A stretch of DNA of 64,000 bases from Halictus rubicundus (lineage: Eukaryota > Arthropoda > Insecta > Hymenoptera > Halictidae), in contig NW_027488720.1 in the NCBI RefSeq assembly GCF_050948215.1, positions 1 to 64,000 on the forward strand. The letters run 5' to 3'. The notes beneath the pieces were generated by a model that was given only the letters and a program-made list of their open reading frames with translations, made no database searches and was not told where the DNA came from. The position numbers were made by a program, and so were the translations under genes. Below are positions 22,295 through 36,154 of the stretch, piece by piece (within the stretch, counting starts at the first letter, position 1; each line of letters opens with the position of its first letter).

Positions 22295-23120
22295 GAGGAT
22301 AGGATAGGATAGAGGATAGGATAGGATAGAGGATAGGATAGGAAAGAGGGTAGGATAGGATAGATTAGAGGATAGGATAGAGTATAGGATAGGATAGAGG
22401 ATAGGATAGGATAGAGGATAGGATAGAATAGGATAGAGATAGGATAGGACAGGGGATAGGATAGGATAGAGGATAGGATAGGATAGAGAATAGGATAGGA
22501 AAGAGGATAGGATTGGAAAGAGGGTAGGATAGGATAGAGGAGAGGATAGGATAGAGGATAGGATTGGAAAGAGGGTAGGATAGGATAGAGGAGAGGATAG
22601 GATAGAGGATAGGATAGGATAGAGGATAGAATAGGATAGATGATAGGATAGGATAGAGGATCGGATAGAGGATAGGATAGGATAGAGGATGGTATAGAGG
22701 GTAGGATAGAGGATAGGATAGGATAGAGTATAGGATAGGATACGATAGAGGATAGGATAGATGATAGGATAGGATAGAGGATAGGATAGGATAGAGGATA
22801 GGATAGGATAGAGGATAGGATGGAGGATAGGATGGAGGATAGGATAGAGGATAGGATAGAGGATAGGATAGGATAGAGGATAGGATAGGATAGAGGATAG
22901 GATAGGATAGAGGATAGGATAGGATAGAGGATAGGATAGGAAAGAGGGTAGGATAGGATAGAGGAGAGGATAGGATAGAGGATAGGATAGGATAGAGGAT
23001 AGGATAGGATAGAGGTTAGGATAGTATAGAGGATAGGATAGGAGAGAGGATAGGATAGGATAGAGGATAGGATAGGATAGAGGATAGGATAGGATAGAGG
23101 ATAGGATAGTATAGAGGATC

Positions 23121-23440
23121 GGATGGAATGTTGGATAGGATAGAGGATAGGATAGAGGATAGGATAGAGGATAGAATAGAGGATAGGATAGGATAGAGGA
23201 TAGGATAGGATAGAGGATAGGATAGGATAGAGGATAGGATAGGAAAGAGGGTAGGATAGGATAGAGGAGAGGATAGGATAGAGGATAGGATAGGATAGAG
23301 GATAGGATAGGATAGAGGATAGGATAGTATAGAGGATAGGATAGGAGAGAGGATAGGATAGGATAGAGGATAGGATAGGATAGAGGATAGGATAGGATAG
23401 AGGATAGGATAGTATAGAGGATCGGATGGAATGTTGGATA
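23121..23440. repeat. Local tandem duplication (~303 bp) marked by ggatggaatgttgg
   Basis: The uncommon variant ggatggaatgttgg occurs at 23,121 and 23,424 with the same flanking order of units, an offset of 303 bp. A further copy occurs near 33,254. It marks a short local duplication within the array. Confidence 0.6.
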
Positions 23441-25827
23441 GGATAGAGGATAGGATAGAGGATAGGATAGAGGATAGAATAGAGGATAGGATAGGATAGA
23501 GGATAGGATAGGATAGTGGGTAGGATAGGATAGAGGATAGGATAGGATAGAGGAAACGATAGGATAGAGGATCGGATAGAGGATAGGATAGGATAGAGGA
23601 AACGATAGGATAGAGGATCGGATAGAGGATAGGATAGGATAGAGGATAGGATAGGAAAGAGGGTAGGGTAGGATAGAGGAGAGGATAGGATAGAGTATAT
23701 GATAGGATAGAGGATAGGATAGGATAGAGGATAGGATAGTATTGAGGATAGGATAGGATAGAGGATAGGATAGGATAGAGGAAAGGATAGGATAGAGGAT
23801 AGGATAGGAAAGAGGATAGGATAGAGGATCGGATAGAGGATAGGATAGGATAGAGGAAACGATAGGATAGAGGATCGGATAGAGGATAGGATAGGATAGA
23901 GGATAGGATAGGAAAGAGGGTAGGGTAGGATAGAGGAGAGGATAGGATAGAGTATAGGATAGGATAGAGGATAGGATAGGATAGAGGATAGGATAGTATT
24001 GAGGATAGGATAGGATAGAGGATAGGATAGGATAGAGGAAAGGATATGATAGAGGATAGGATAGGAAAGAGGATAGGATAGTATAGAGGATAGGATAGGA
24101 TAGAGGGTAGGATAGGATAGAGGATAGGATAGGATGGAGAATAGGATAGGATAGAGGATAGGTTATAATAGAGGATAGGATAGGATAGAGGATCGGATAG
24201 AGGATAGGATAGGATAGGATAGGATGGGATAGAGGATAGGATCGGATAGAGGATAGGATAGGATAGAGGATAGGATAGGAAAGGATAGGATGGGATAGAG
24301 GATAGGATCGGATAGAGGATAGGATAGGATAGAGGATAGGATAGGAAAGAGGGTAGGATAGGATAGAGGAGAGGATAGGATAGAGGATAGGATAGGATAG
24401 AGCATAGGATAGGATAGAGGATAGGATATTATAGAGGATAGGATAGGATAGAGGATAGGATAGGATAGAGGAAAGGATAGGATAGAGGATAGGATAAAAT
24501 AAATGCTAGGATAGGATAGAGGATCGGATAGAGGATAGGATAGGATAGAGGATAGGATAGGATAGAGGATAGGATTGGAAAGAGGGTAGGACAGGATAGA
24601 GGAGAGGATAGGATAGAGGATAGGATAGAATAGGATAGAGATAGGATAGAATAGGGGATAGAATAGGATAGAGGATAGGAAATAATAGAGGATAGGATAG
24701 GATAGAGGATAGGATAGGATAGAGGATAGGATAAAATAGAGGCTAGGATAGGATAGAGGATCGGATACAGGATAGGATAGGATAGAGAATAGGATAGGAT
24801 AGAGGATAGGATTGGAAAGAGGGTAGGATAGGATAGAGGAGAGGATAGGATAGAGGATAGGATAGGATAGAGGATAGAATAGGATAGATGATAGGATAGG
24901 ATAGAGGATCGGATAGAGGATAGGATAGGATAGAGGATGGTATAGAGGGTAGGATAGAGGATAGGATAGGATAGAGTATAGGATAGGATACGATAGAGGA
25001 TAGGATAGATGATAGGATAGGATAGAGGATAGGATAGGATAGAGGATAGGATAGGATAGAGGATAGGATAGGATAGAGGATAGGATGGAGGATAGGATAG
25101 AGGATAGGATAGAGGATAGGATAGGATAGAGGATAGGATAGGATAGAGGATAGGATAGGATAGAGGATAGGATAGGATAGAGGATAGGATAGGATAGAGG
25201 ATAGGATAGGATAGAGGATAGGATAGGATAGAGGATAGGATAGGATAGAGGATAGGATAGGATAGAGGATAGGATAGGATAGAGGATAGGATAGGATAGA
25301 GGATATAATGGGATAGAGGATAGGATAGGATAGAGGATAGGATAGGATAGAGGATAGGATAGAGGATAGGATAGAGGATAGGATAGGATAGTGGATAGGA
25401 TAGGATAGAGGATAGGATAGGATAGAGGAAAGGATAGGATAGAGGATCGGATAGAGGATAGGATAGGATAGAGGATAGAATAGGAAAGTGGGTAGGATAG
25501 GATAGAGGAGAGGATATGATAGAGGATAGGATAGGATAGAGGATAGGTTATAATAGAGGATAGGATAGGAGAGAGGTTCGGATAGAGGATAGGATAGGAG
25601 AGAGGATAGGATAGGATAGAGGATAGGATAGGATAGAGGATAGGATGGGATAGAGGATAGGATAGGATAGAGGATAGGATAGGATAGAGGATAGGATAGG
25701 ATAGAGGATAGGATAGGATAGAGGATAGGATAGGATAGAGGATAGGATAGGATAGAGGATAGGATAGAGGATAGGATAGGATAGAGGATAGGATAGGATA
25801 GAGGATAGGATAGGATAGAGGATAGGA

Positions 25828-28800
25828 TAAAATAGAGCCTAGGATAGGACAGAGGATCGGATAGAGGATAGGATAGGATAGAAGATAGGATAGGATAGAG
25901 GATAGGATAGGAGAGAGGATCGGATAGAGGATAGGATAGGAGAGAGGATGGGATAGGATAGAGGATAGGATAGGATAGAGGATAGGATGGGATAGAGGAC
26001 AGGTTAGGATAGAGGATAGAATAGGATATATGATAGGATAGGATAGAGGATAGTATAGGATAGAGGATAGGATAGGATAGAGGATAGGATAAAATAGAGG
26101 CTAGGATAGGATAGAGGATCGGATAGAGGATAGGATAGGATAGAGGATAGGATTGGAAAGAGGGTACGATAGGATAGAGGAGAGGATAGGATAGAGGATA
26201 GGATAGGATAGAGGATAGGATAGAATAGGATAGAGGATAGGATAGGATAGAGGATAGGATAGGATAGAGGATAGGATAGGATAGAGGATAGGATAGGATA
26301 GAGGATAGGATAGGATAGAGGATAGGATAGGATAGAGGATAGGATAGGATAGAGGATAGAATTGGATAGATGATAGGATAGGATAGAGGATCGGATAGAG
26401 GATAGGATAGGATAGAGGATGGTATAGAGGGTAGGATAGAGGATAGGATAGGATAGAGTATAGGATAGGATACGATAGAGGATAGGATCGATGATAGGAT
26501 AGGATAGAGGATAGGATAGGATAGAGGATAGGATAGGATAGAGGATAGGATAGGATAGAGGATAGGATAGGATAGAGGATAGGATAGGATAGAGGATAGG
26601 ATAGGATAGAGGATAGGATAGGATAGAGGATAGGATAGGATAGAGGATAGGATAGGATAGAGGATAGGATAGGATAGAGGATAGGATAGGATAGAGGATA
26701 GGATAGGATAGAGGGTAGGATGGAGGATAGGATAGAGGATAGGATAGAGGATAGGATAGGATAGGGGATAGGATAGGATAGAGGATAGGATTGGAAAGAG
26801 GGTAGGATAGGATAGAGGATAGGATAGGATAGAGGAAACGATAGGATAGAGGATCGGATAGAGGATAGGATAGGATAGAGGATAGGATAGGAAAGAGGGT
26901 AGGGTAGGATAGAGGAGTGGATAGGATAGAGTATAGGATAGGATAGAGGATAGGATAGGATAGTGGATAGGATAGTATAGAGGATAGGATAGGATAGAGG
27001 ATAGGATAGGATAGAGGAAAGGATAGGATAGAGGATAGGATAGGATAGAGGATAGGATAGAGGACAGGATAGGATAGAGGATAGGATAGGATAGAGGATA
27101 GGATAGGATAGAGGATAGGATAAAATAGAGCCTAGGATAGGACAGAGGATCGGATAGGGGATAGGATAGGATAGAAGATAGGATAGGATAGAGGATAGGA
27201 TAGGAGAGAGGATCGGACAGAGGATAGGATAGGAGAGAGGATGGGATAGGATAGAGGATAGGATAGGATAGAGGATAGGATGGGATAGAGGACAGGTTAG
27301 GATAGAGGATAGGATAGGATATATGATAGGATAGGATAGAGGATAGGATAGGATAGAGGATAGGATAGGATAGAGGATAGGATAGGATAGAGGATAGGAT
27401 AGGATAGAGGATAGGATAGGATAGAGGATAGGATAGGATAGAGGATAGGATAGGATAGAGGATAGGATAGGATAGAGGATAGGATAGGATAGAGGATAGG
27501 ATAGGATAGAGGATAGGATAGGATAGAGGATAGGATAGGATAGAGGATAGGATAGGATAGAGGGTAGGATGGAGGATAGGATAGAGGATAGGATAGAGGA
27601 TAGGATAGGATAGGGGATAGGATAGGATAGAGGATAGGATTGGAAAGAGGGTAGGATAGGATAGAGGATAGGATAGGATAGAGGAAACGATAGGATAGAG
27701 GATCGGATAGAGGATAGGATAGGATAGAGGATAGGATAGGAAAGAGGGTAGGGTAGGATAGAGGAGTGGATAGGATAGAGTATAGGATAGGATAGAGGAT
27801 AGGATAGGATAGTGGATAGGATAGTATAGAGGATAGGATAGGATAGAGGATAGGATAGGATAGAGGAAAGGATAGGATAGAGGATAGGATAGGATAGAGG
27901 ATAGGATAGAGGACAGGATAGGATAGAGGATAGGATAGGATAGAGGATAGGATAGGATAGAGGATAGGATAAAATAGAGCCTAGGATAGGACAGAGGATC
28001 GGATAGGGGATAGGATAGGATAGAAGATAGGATAGGATAGAGGATAGGATAGGAGAGAGGATCGGATAGAGGATAGGATAGGAGAGAGGATGGGATAGGA
28101 TAGAGGATAGGATAGGATAGAGGATAGGATGGGATAGAGGACAGGTTAGGATAGAGGATAGGATAGGATATATGATAGGATAGGATAGAGGATAGTATAG
28201 GATAGAGGATAGGATAGGATAGAGGATAGGATAAAATAGAGGCTAGGATAGGATAGAGGATCGGATAGAGGATAGGATAGGATAGAGGATAGGATTGGAA
28301 AGAGGGTACGATAGGATAGAGGAGAGGATAGGATAGAGGATAGGATAGGATAGAGGATAGGATAGGATAGAGGATAGAATTGGATAGATGATAGGATAGG
28401 ATAGAGGATCGGATAGAGGATAGGATAGGATAGAGGATGGTATAGAGGGTAGGATAGAGGATAGGATAGGATTGAGTATAGGATAGGATACGATAGAGGA
28501 TAGGATAGATGATAGGATAGGATAGAGGATAGGATAGGATAGAGGATAGGATAGGATAGAGGATAGGATAGGATAGAGGATAGGATAGGATAGAGGATAG
28601 GATAGGATAGAGGATAGGATAGGATAGAGGATAGGATAGGATAGAGGATAGGATAGGATAGAGGATAGGATAGGATAGAGGATAGGATAGGATAGAGGGT
28701 AGGATGGAGGATAGGATAGAGGATAGGATAGAGGATAGGATAGGATAGGGGATAGGATAGGATAGAGGATAGGATTGGAAAGAGGGTAGGATAGGATAGA

Positions 28801-31800
28801 GGATAGGATAGGATAGAGGAAACGATAGGATAGAGGATCGGATAGAGGATAGGATAGGATAGAGGATAGGATAGGAAAGAGGGTAGGGTAGGATAGAGGA
28901 GTGGATAGGATAGAGTATAGGATAGGATAGAGGATAGGATAGGATAGTGGATAGGATAGTATAGAGGATAGGATAGGATAGAGGATAGGATAGGATAGAG
29001 GAAAGGATAGGATAGAGGATAGGATAGGATAGAGGATAGGATAGAGGACAGGATAGGATAGAGGATAGGATAGGATAGAGGATAGGATAGGATAGAGGAT
29101 AGGATAAAATAGAGCCTAGGATAGGACAGAGGATCGGATAGGGGATAGGATAGGATAGAAGATAGGATAGGATAGAGGATAGGATAGGAGAGAGGATCGG
29201 ATAGAGGATAGGATAGGAGAGAGGATGGGATAGGATAGAGGATAGGATAGGATAGAGGATAGGATGGGATAGAGGACAGGTTAGGATAGAGGATAGGATA
29301 GGATATATGATAGGATAGGATAGAGGATAGTATAGGATAGAGGATAGGATAGGATAGAGGATAGGATAAAATAGAGGCTAGGATAGGATAGAGGATCGGA
29401 TAGAGGATAGGATAGGATAGAGGATAGGATTGGAAAGAGGGTACGATAGGATAGAGGAGAGGATAGGATAGAGGATAGGATAGGATAGAGGATAGGATAG
29501 AATAGGATAGAGGATAGGATAGGATAGAGGATAGGATAGGATAGAGGATAGGATAGGATAGAGGATAGGATAGGATAGAGGATAGGATAGGATAGAGGAT
29601 AGGATAGGATAGAGGATAGAATTGGATAGATGATAGGATAGGATAGAGGATCGGATAGAGGATAGGATAGGATAGAGGATGGTATAGAGGGTAGGATAGA
29701 GGATAGGATAGGATAGAGTATAGGATAGGATACGATAGAGGATAGGATAGATGATAGGATAGGATAGAGGATAGGATAGGATAGAGGATAGGATAGGATA
29801 GAGGATAGGATAGGATAGAGGATAGGATAGGATAGAGGATAGGATAGGATAGAGGATAGGATAGGATAGAGGATAGGATAGGATAGAGGATATTATAGGA
29901 TAGAGGATAGGATAGGATAGAGGATAGGATAGGATAGAGGATAGGATAGGATAGAGGATAGGATAGGATAGAGGATAGGATAGGATAGAGGATAGGATAG
30001 GATAGAGGGTAGGATGGAGGATAGGATAGAGGATAGGATAGAGGATAGGATTGGATAGGGGATAGGATAGGATAGAGGATCGGATAGAGGATAGGATAGA
30101 TGATAGGATAGGATAGAGGATAGGATAGGATAGAGGATAGGATAGGATAGAGGATAGGATAGGATAGAGGATAGGATGGAGGATAGGATAGAGGATAGGA
30201 TAGAGGATAGGATAGGATAGAGGATAGGATAGGATAGAGGATAGGATAGGATAGAGGATAGGATAGGATAGTGGATAGGATAGGATAGAGGATAGGATAG
30301 GATAGAGGATAGGATAGGATAGAGGATATAATGGGATAGAGGATAGGATAGGATAGAGGATAGGATAGGATAGAGGATAGGATAGGATAGTGGATAGGAT
30401 AGGATAGAGGATAGGATAGGATAGAGGAAAGGATAGGATAGAGGATCGGATAGAGGATAGGATAGGATAGAGGATAGGATAGGAAAGAGGGTAGGATAGG
30501 ATAGAGGAGAGGATATGATAGAGGATAGGATAGGATAGAGGATAGGTTATAATAGAGGATAGGATAGGAGAGAGGTTCGGATAGAGGATAGGATAGGAGA
30601 GAGGATAGGATGGGATAGAGGATAGGATAGGATAGAGGATAGGATGGGATAGAGGATAGGATAGGATAGAGGATAGGATAGGATATATGAGAGGATAGGA
30701 TAGAGGATAGGATAGGATAGAGGATAGGATAGGATAGAGGATAGGATAGGATAGAGGATAGGATAGGATAGAGGATAGGATAAAATAGAGCCTAGGATAG
30801 GACAGAGGATCTGATAGAGGATAGGATAGGATAGAAGATAGGATAGGATAGAGGATAGGATAGGAGAGAGGATCGGATAGAGGATAGGATAGGAGAGAGG
30901 ATGGGATAGGATAGAGGATAGGATAGGATAGAGGATAGGATGGGATAGAGGACAGGTTAGGATAGAGGATAGGATAGGATATATGATAGGATAGGATAGA
31001 GGATAGTATAGGATAGAGGATAGGATAGGATAGAGGATAGGATAAAATAGAGGCTAGGATAGGATAGAGGATCGGATAGAGGATAGGATAGGATAGAGGA
31101 TAGGATTGGAAAGAGGGTAGGATAGGATAGAGGATAGGATAGGATAGAGGAAACGATAGGTTAGAGGATCGGATAGAGGATAGGATAGGATAGAGGATAG
31201 GATAGGAAAGAGGGTAGGGTAGGATAGAGGAGAGGATAGGATAGAGTATAGGATAGGATAGAGGATAGGATAGGATAGTGGATAGGATAGTATAGAGGAT
31301 AGGATAGGATAGAGGATAGGATAGGATAGAGGAAAGGATAGGATAGAGGATAGGATAGGATAGAGGATAGGATAGTATAGAGGATAGGATAGGATAGAGG
31401 GTAGGATAGGATAGAGGATAGGATAGGATAGAGGATAGGATAGGATAGAGGATAGGTTATAATAGAGGATAGGATAGGATAGAGGATCGGATAGAGGATA
31501 GGATAGGATAGGATAGGATGGGATAGAGGATAGGATAGTATAGAGGATAGGATAGGAGAGAGGATAGGACAGGATAGAGGATAGGATAGGATAGAGGATA
31601 GGATAGGATAGAGGATAGGATAGTATAGAGTATAGGATAGGATAGAGGATAGGATAGGATAGAGGATAGGATAGGATAGAGGATCGGATAGAGGATAGGA
31701 TAGGAAAGAGGGTAGGGTAGGATAGAGGAGAGGATAGGATAGAGTATAGGATAGGATAGAGGATAGGATAGGATAGAGGATAGGATAGGATAGAGGATAA

Positions 31801-32640
31801 GATAGTATAGAGGATAGGATAGGAGAGAGGATAGGATAGGATAGAGGATAGGATAGGATAGAGGATAGGATAGGATAGAGGATAGGATAAAATAGAGCCT
31901 AGGATAGGACAGAGGATCTGATAGAGGATAGGATAGGATAGAAGATAGGATAGGATAGAGGATAGGATAGGAGAGAGGATCGGATAGAGGATAGGATAGG
32001 AGAGAGGATGGGATAGGATAGAGGATAGGATAGGATAGAGGATAGGATGGGATAGAGGACAGGTTAGGATAGAGGATAGGATAGGATATATGATAGGATA
32101 GGATAGAGGATAGTATAGGATAGAGGATAGGATAGGATAGAGGATAGGATAAAATAGAGGCTAGGATAGGATAGAGGATCGGATAGAGGATAGGATAGGA
32201 TAGAGGATAGGATTGGAAAGAGGGTAGGATAGGATAGAGGATAGGATAGGATAGAGGAAACGATAGGATAGAGGATCGGATAGAGGATAGGATAGGATAG
32301 AGGATAGGATTGGAAAGAGGGTAGGATAGGATAGAGGATAGGATAGGATAGAGGAAACGATAGGATAGAGGATCGGATAGAGGATAGGATAGGATAGAGG
32401 ATAGGATAGGAAAGAGGGTAGGGTAGGATAGAGGAGAGGATAGGATAGAGTATAGGATAGGATAGAGGATAGGATAGGATAGTGGATAGGATAGTATAGA
32501 GGATAGGATAGGATAGAGGATAGGATAGGATAGAGGAAAGGATAGGATAGAGGATAGGATAGGATAGAGGATAGGATAGTATAGAGGATAGGATAGGATA
32601 GAGGGTAGGATAGGATAGAGGATAGGATAGGATAGAGGAT
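25828..32640. repeat. Cluster of 0.85-1.7 kb repeats marked by gagcctagg
   Basis: The landmark taaaatagagcctagg followed by ggacagagg recurs at 25,828, 27,121, 27,970, 29,105, 30,781 and 31,888. Spacings are 1,293, 849, 1,135, 1,676 and 1,107 bp. The surrounding variants repeat in the same order (gaggacaggttagg, atatatgat, agtatagg, gggtacgat). Copies at 27,121, 27,970 and 29,105 share the extra variant gataggggat after ggatcgg and so appear most closely related. Later single copies occur at 36,524 and 43,911. Confidence 0.75.
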
Positions 32641-34154
32641 AGGATAGGATAGAGGATAGGTTATAATAGAGGATAGGATAGGATAGAGGATCGGATAGAG
32701 GATAGGATAGGATAGGATAGGATGGGATAGAGGATAGGATAGTATAGAGGATAGGATAGGAGAGAGGATAGGACAGGATAGAGGATAGGATAGGATAGAG
32801 GATAGGATAGGATAGAGGATAGGATAGTATAGAGTATAGGATAGGATAGAGGATAGGATAGGATAGAGGATAGGATAGGATAGAGGATCGGATAGAGGAT
32901 AGGATAGGAAAGAGGGTAGGGTAGGATAGAGGAGAGGATAGGATAGAGTATAGGATAGGATAGAGGATAGGATAGGATAGAGGATAGGATAGGATAGAGG
33001 ATAAGATAGTATAGAGGATAGGATAGGAGAGAGGATAGGATAGGATAGAGGATAGGATAGGATAGAGGATAGGATAGGATAGAGGATAGGATAGTATAGA
33101 GTATAGGATAGGATAGAGGATAGGATAGGATAGAGGATAGGATAGGATAGAGGATCGGATAGAGGATAGGATAGGATACAGGATAGGATAGGATAGATGA
33201 TAGCATAGGATAGAGGATAGAATAGGATAGATGATAGGATAGGATAGAGGATCGGATGGAATGTTGGATAGGATAGAGGATAGGATAGAGGATAGAATAG
33301 AGGATAGGATAGGATAGAGGATAGGATAGGATGGAGGATAGGATAGGATAGAGGATAGGATAGGATAGAGGATAGGATGGGTTGGAGGATAGGATAGGAT
33401 AGAGGATAGGATAGGTTAGAGGATAGGATAGGATAGTGGTTAGGATAGGATAGAGGATAGGATGGGATAGAGGATAGGATAGGATAGAGGATAGGATAGG
33501 TTAGAGGATAGGATAGGATAGTGGGTAGGATAGGATAGAGGATAGGATAGGATAGAGGAAACGATAGGATAGAGGATCGGATAGAGGATAGGATAGGATA
33601 GAGGAAACGATAGGATAGAGGATCGGATAGAGGATAGGATAGGAAAGAGGGTAGGGTAGGATAGAGGAGAGGATAGGATAGAGTATAGGATAGGCTAGAG
33701 GATAGGATAGGATAGAGGATAGGATAGTATTGAGGATAGGATAGGATAGAGGATAGGATAGGATAGAGGAAAGGATAGGATAGAGGATAGGATAGGATAG
33801 AGGATAGGATAGGATAGAGGATAGGATAGGATAAAGGATAGGTTATAATAGAGGATAGGATAGGATAGAGGATCGGATAGAGGATATTATAGGATAGGAT
33901 AGGATGGGATAGAGGATAGGATCGTATAGAGGATAGGATAGGATAGAGGATAGGATAGGAAAGGATAGGATGGGATAGAGGATAGGATCGGATAGAGGAT
34001 AGGATAGCATAGAGGATAGGATAGGAAAGAGGGTAGGATAGGATAGAGGAGAGGATAGGATAGAGGATAGGATAGGATAGAGGATAGGATAGGATAGAGG
34101 ATAGGATATTATAGAGGATAGGATAGGATAGAGGATAGGATAGGATAGAGGATA

Positions 34155-36100
34155 GGATTGGAAAGAGGGTAGGATAGGATAGAGGAGAGGATAGGATAGA
34201 GGATAGGATAGGATAGAGGATAGGATAGAATAGGATAGAGATAGGATAGAATAGGGGATAGGATAGGATAGACGATAGGAAATAATAGAGGATAGGATAG
34301 GATAGAGGATAGGATAGGATAGAGGATAGGATAAAATAGAGGCTAGGATAGGATAGAGGATCGGATAGAGGATTGGATAGGATAGAGAATAGGATAGGAT
34401 AGAGGATAGGATTGGAAAGAGGGTAGGATAGGATAGAGGAGAGGATAGGATAGAGGATAGGATAGGATAGAGGATAGAATAGGATAGATGATAGGATAGG
34501 ATAGAGGATCGGATAGAGGATAGGATAGGATAGAGGTTGGTATAGAGGGTAGGATAGAGGATAGGATAGGATAGAGTATAGGATAGGATACGATAGAGGA
34601 TAGGATAGATGATAGGATAGGATAGAGGATAGGATAGGATAGAGGATAGGATAGGATAGAGGATAGGATAGGATAGAGGATAGGATGGAGGATAGGATAG
34701 AGGATAGGATAGAGGATAGGATAGGATAGAGGATAGGATAGGATAGAGGATATGATAGGATAGAGGATAGGATAGGATAGAGGATAGGATAGGATAGAGG
34801 ATATAATGGGATAGAGGATAGGATAGGATAGAGGATAGGATAGGATAGAGGATAGGATAGGATAGTGGATAGGATAGGATAGAGGATAGGATAGGATAGA
34901 GGAAAGGATAGGATAGAGGATCGGATAGAGGATAGGATAGGATAGAGGATAGGATAGGTAAGAGGGTAGGATAGGATAGAGGAGAGGATATGATAGAGGA
35001 TAGGATAGGATAGAGGATAGGTTATAATAGAGGATAGGATAGGAGAGAGGTTCGGATAGAGGATAGGATAGGAGAGAGGATAGGATAGGATAGAGGATAG
35101 GATAGGATAGAGGATAGGATGGGATAGAGGATAGGATAGGATAGAGGATAGGATAGGATATATGATAGGATAGGATAGAGGATAGGATAGGATAGAGGAT
35201 AGGATAGGATAGAGGATAGGATCGGATAGAGGATAGGATAGGATAGAGGATAGGATAGGATAGAGGGTAGGATAGGATAGAGGAGAGGATAGGATAGAGG
35301 ATAGGATAGGATAGAGGATAGGATAGGATAGAGGATAGGATATTATAGAGGATAGGATAGGATAGAGGATAGGATAGGATAGAGGATAGGATTGGAAAGA
35401 GGGTAGGATAGGATAGAGGAGAGGATAGGATAGAGGATAGGATAGGATAGAGGATAGGATAGAATAGGATAGAGATAGGATAGAATAGGGGATAGGATAG
35501 GATAGACGATAGGAAATAATAGAGGATAGGATAGGATAGAGGATAGGATAGGATAGAGGATAGGATAAAATAGAGGCTAGGATAGGATAGAGGATCGGAT
35601 AGAGGATTGGATAGGATAGAGAATAGGATAGGATAGAGGATAGGATTGGAAAGAGGGTAGGATAGGATAGAGGAGAGGATAGGATAGAGGATAGGATAGG
35701 ATAGAGGATAGAATAGGATAGATGATAGGATAGGATAGAGGATCGGATAGAGGATAGGATAGGATAGAGGTTGGTATAGAGGGTAGGATAGAGGATAGGA
35801 TAGGATAGAGTATAGGATAGGATACGATAGAGGATAGGATAGATGATAGGATAGGATAGAGGATAGGATAGGATAGAGGATAGGATAGGATAGAGGATAG
35901 GATAGGATAGAGGATAGGATGGAGGATAGGATAGAGGATAGGATAGAGGATAGGATAGGATAGAGGATAGGATAGGATAGAGGATATGATAGGATAGAGG
36001 ATAGGATAGGATAGAGGATAGGATAGGATAGAGGATATAATGGGATAGAGGATAGGATAGGATAGAGGATAGGATAGGATAGAGGATAGGATAGGATAGT
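34155..36100. repeat. 1,234-bp tandem duplication
   Basis: Rare variants gacgatagg (34,271 and 35,505) and ggttggtatag (34,535 and 35,769) recur at exactly 1,234 bp, with matching intervening sequence by eye. The edges are uncertain because the flanks are also satellite. Confidence 0.75.
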
Positions 36101-36154
36101 GGATAGGATAGGATAGAGGATAGGATAGGATAGAGGAAAGGATAGGATAGAGGA

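Larger units (their letters stand above)
10759..23040. repeat. Large segmental duplication, copy 2, carrying the retroelement
   Basis: This copy aligns to copy 1 from its first base. Near 18,331-18,364 the alignment jumps: landmarks at copy-1 positions about 7,505 and 8,811 become adjacent, so copy 2 lacks about 1,273 bp. At 18,797-22,279 it is interrupted by the retrotransposon. Homology resumes at 22,280 against copy-1 position about 9,246 and fades near 23,040, where copy 1 shows a ggatcgg variant and copy 2 does not. Edges were read by eye and are approximate. Confidence 0.8.
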
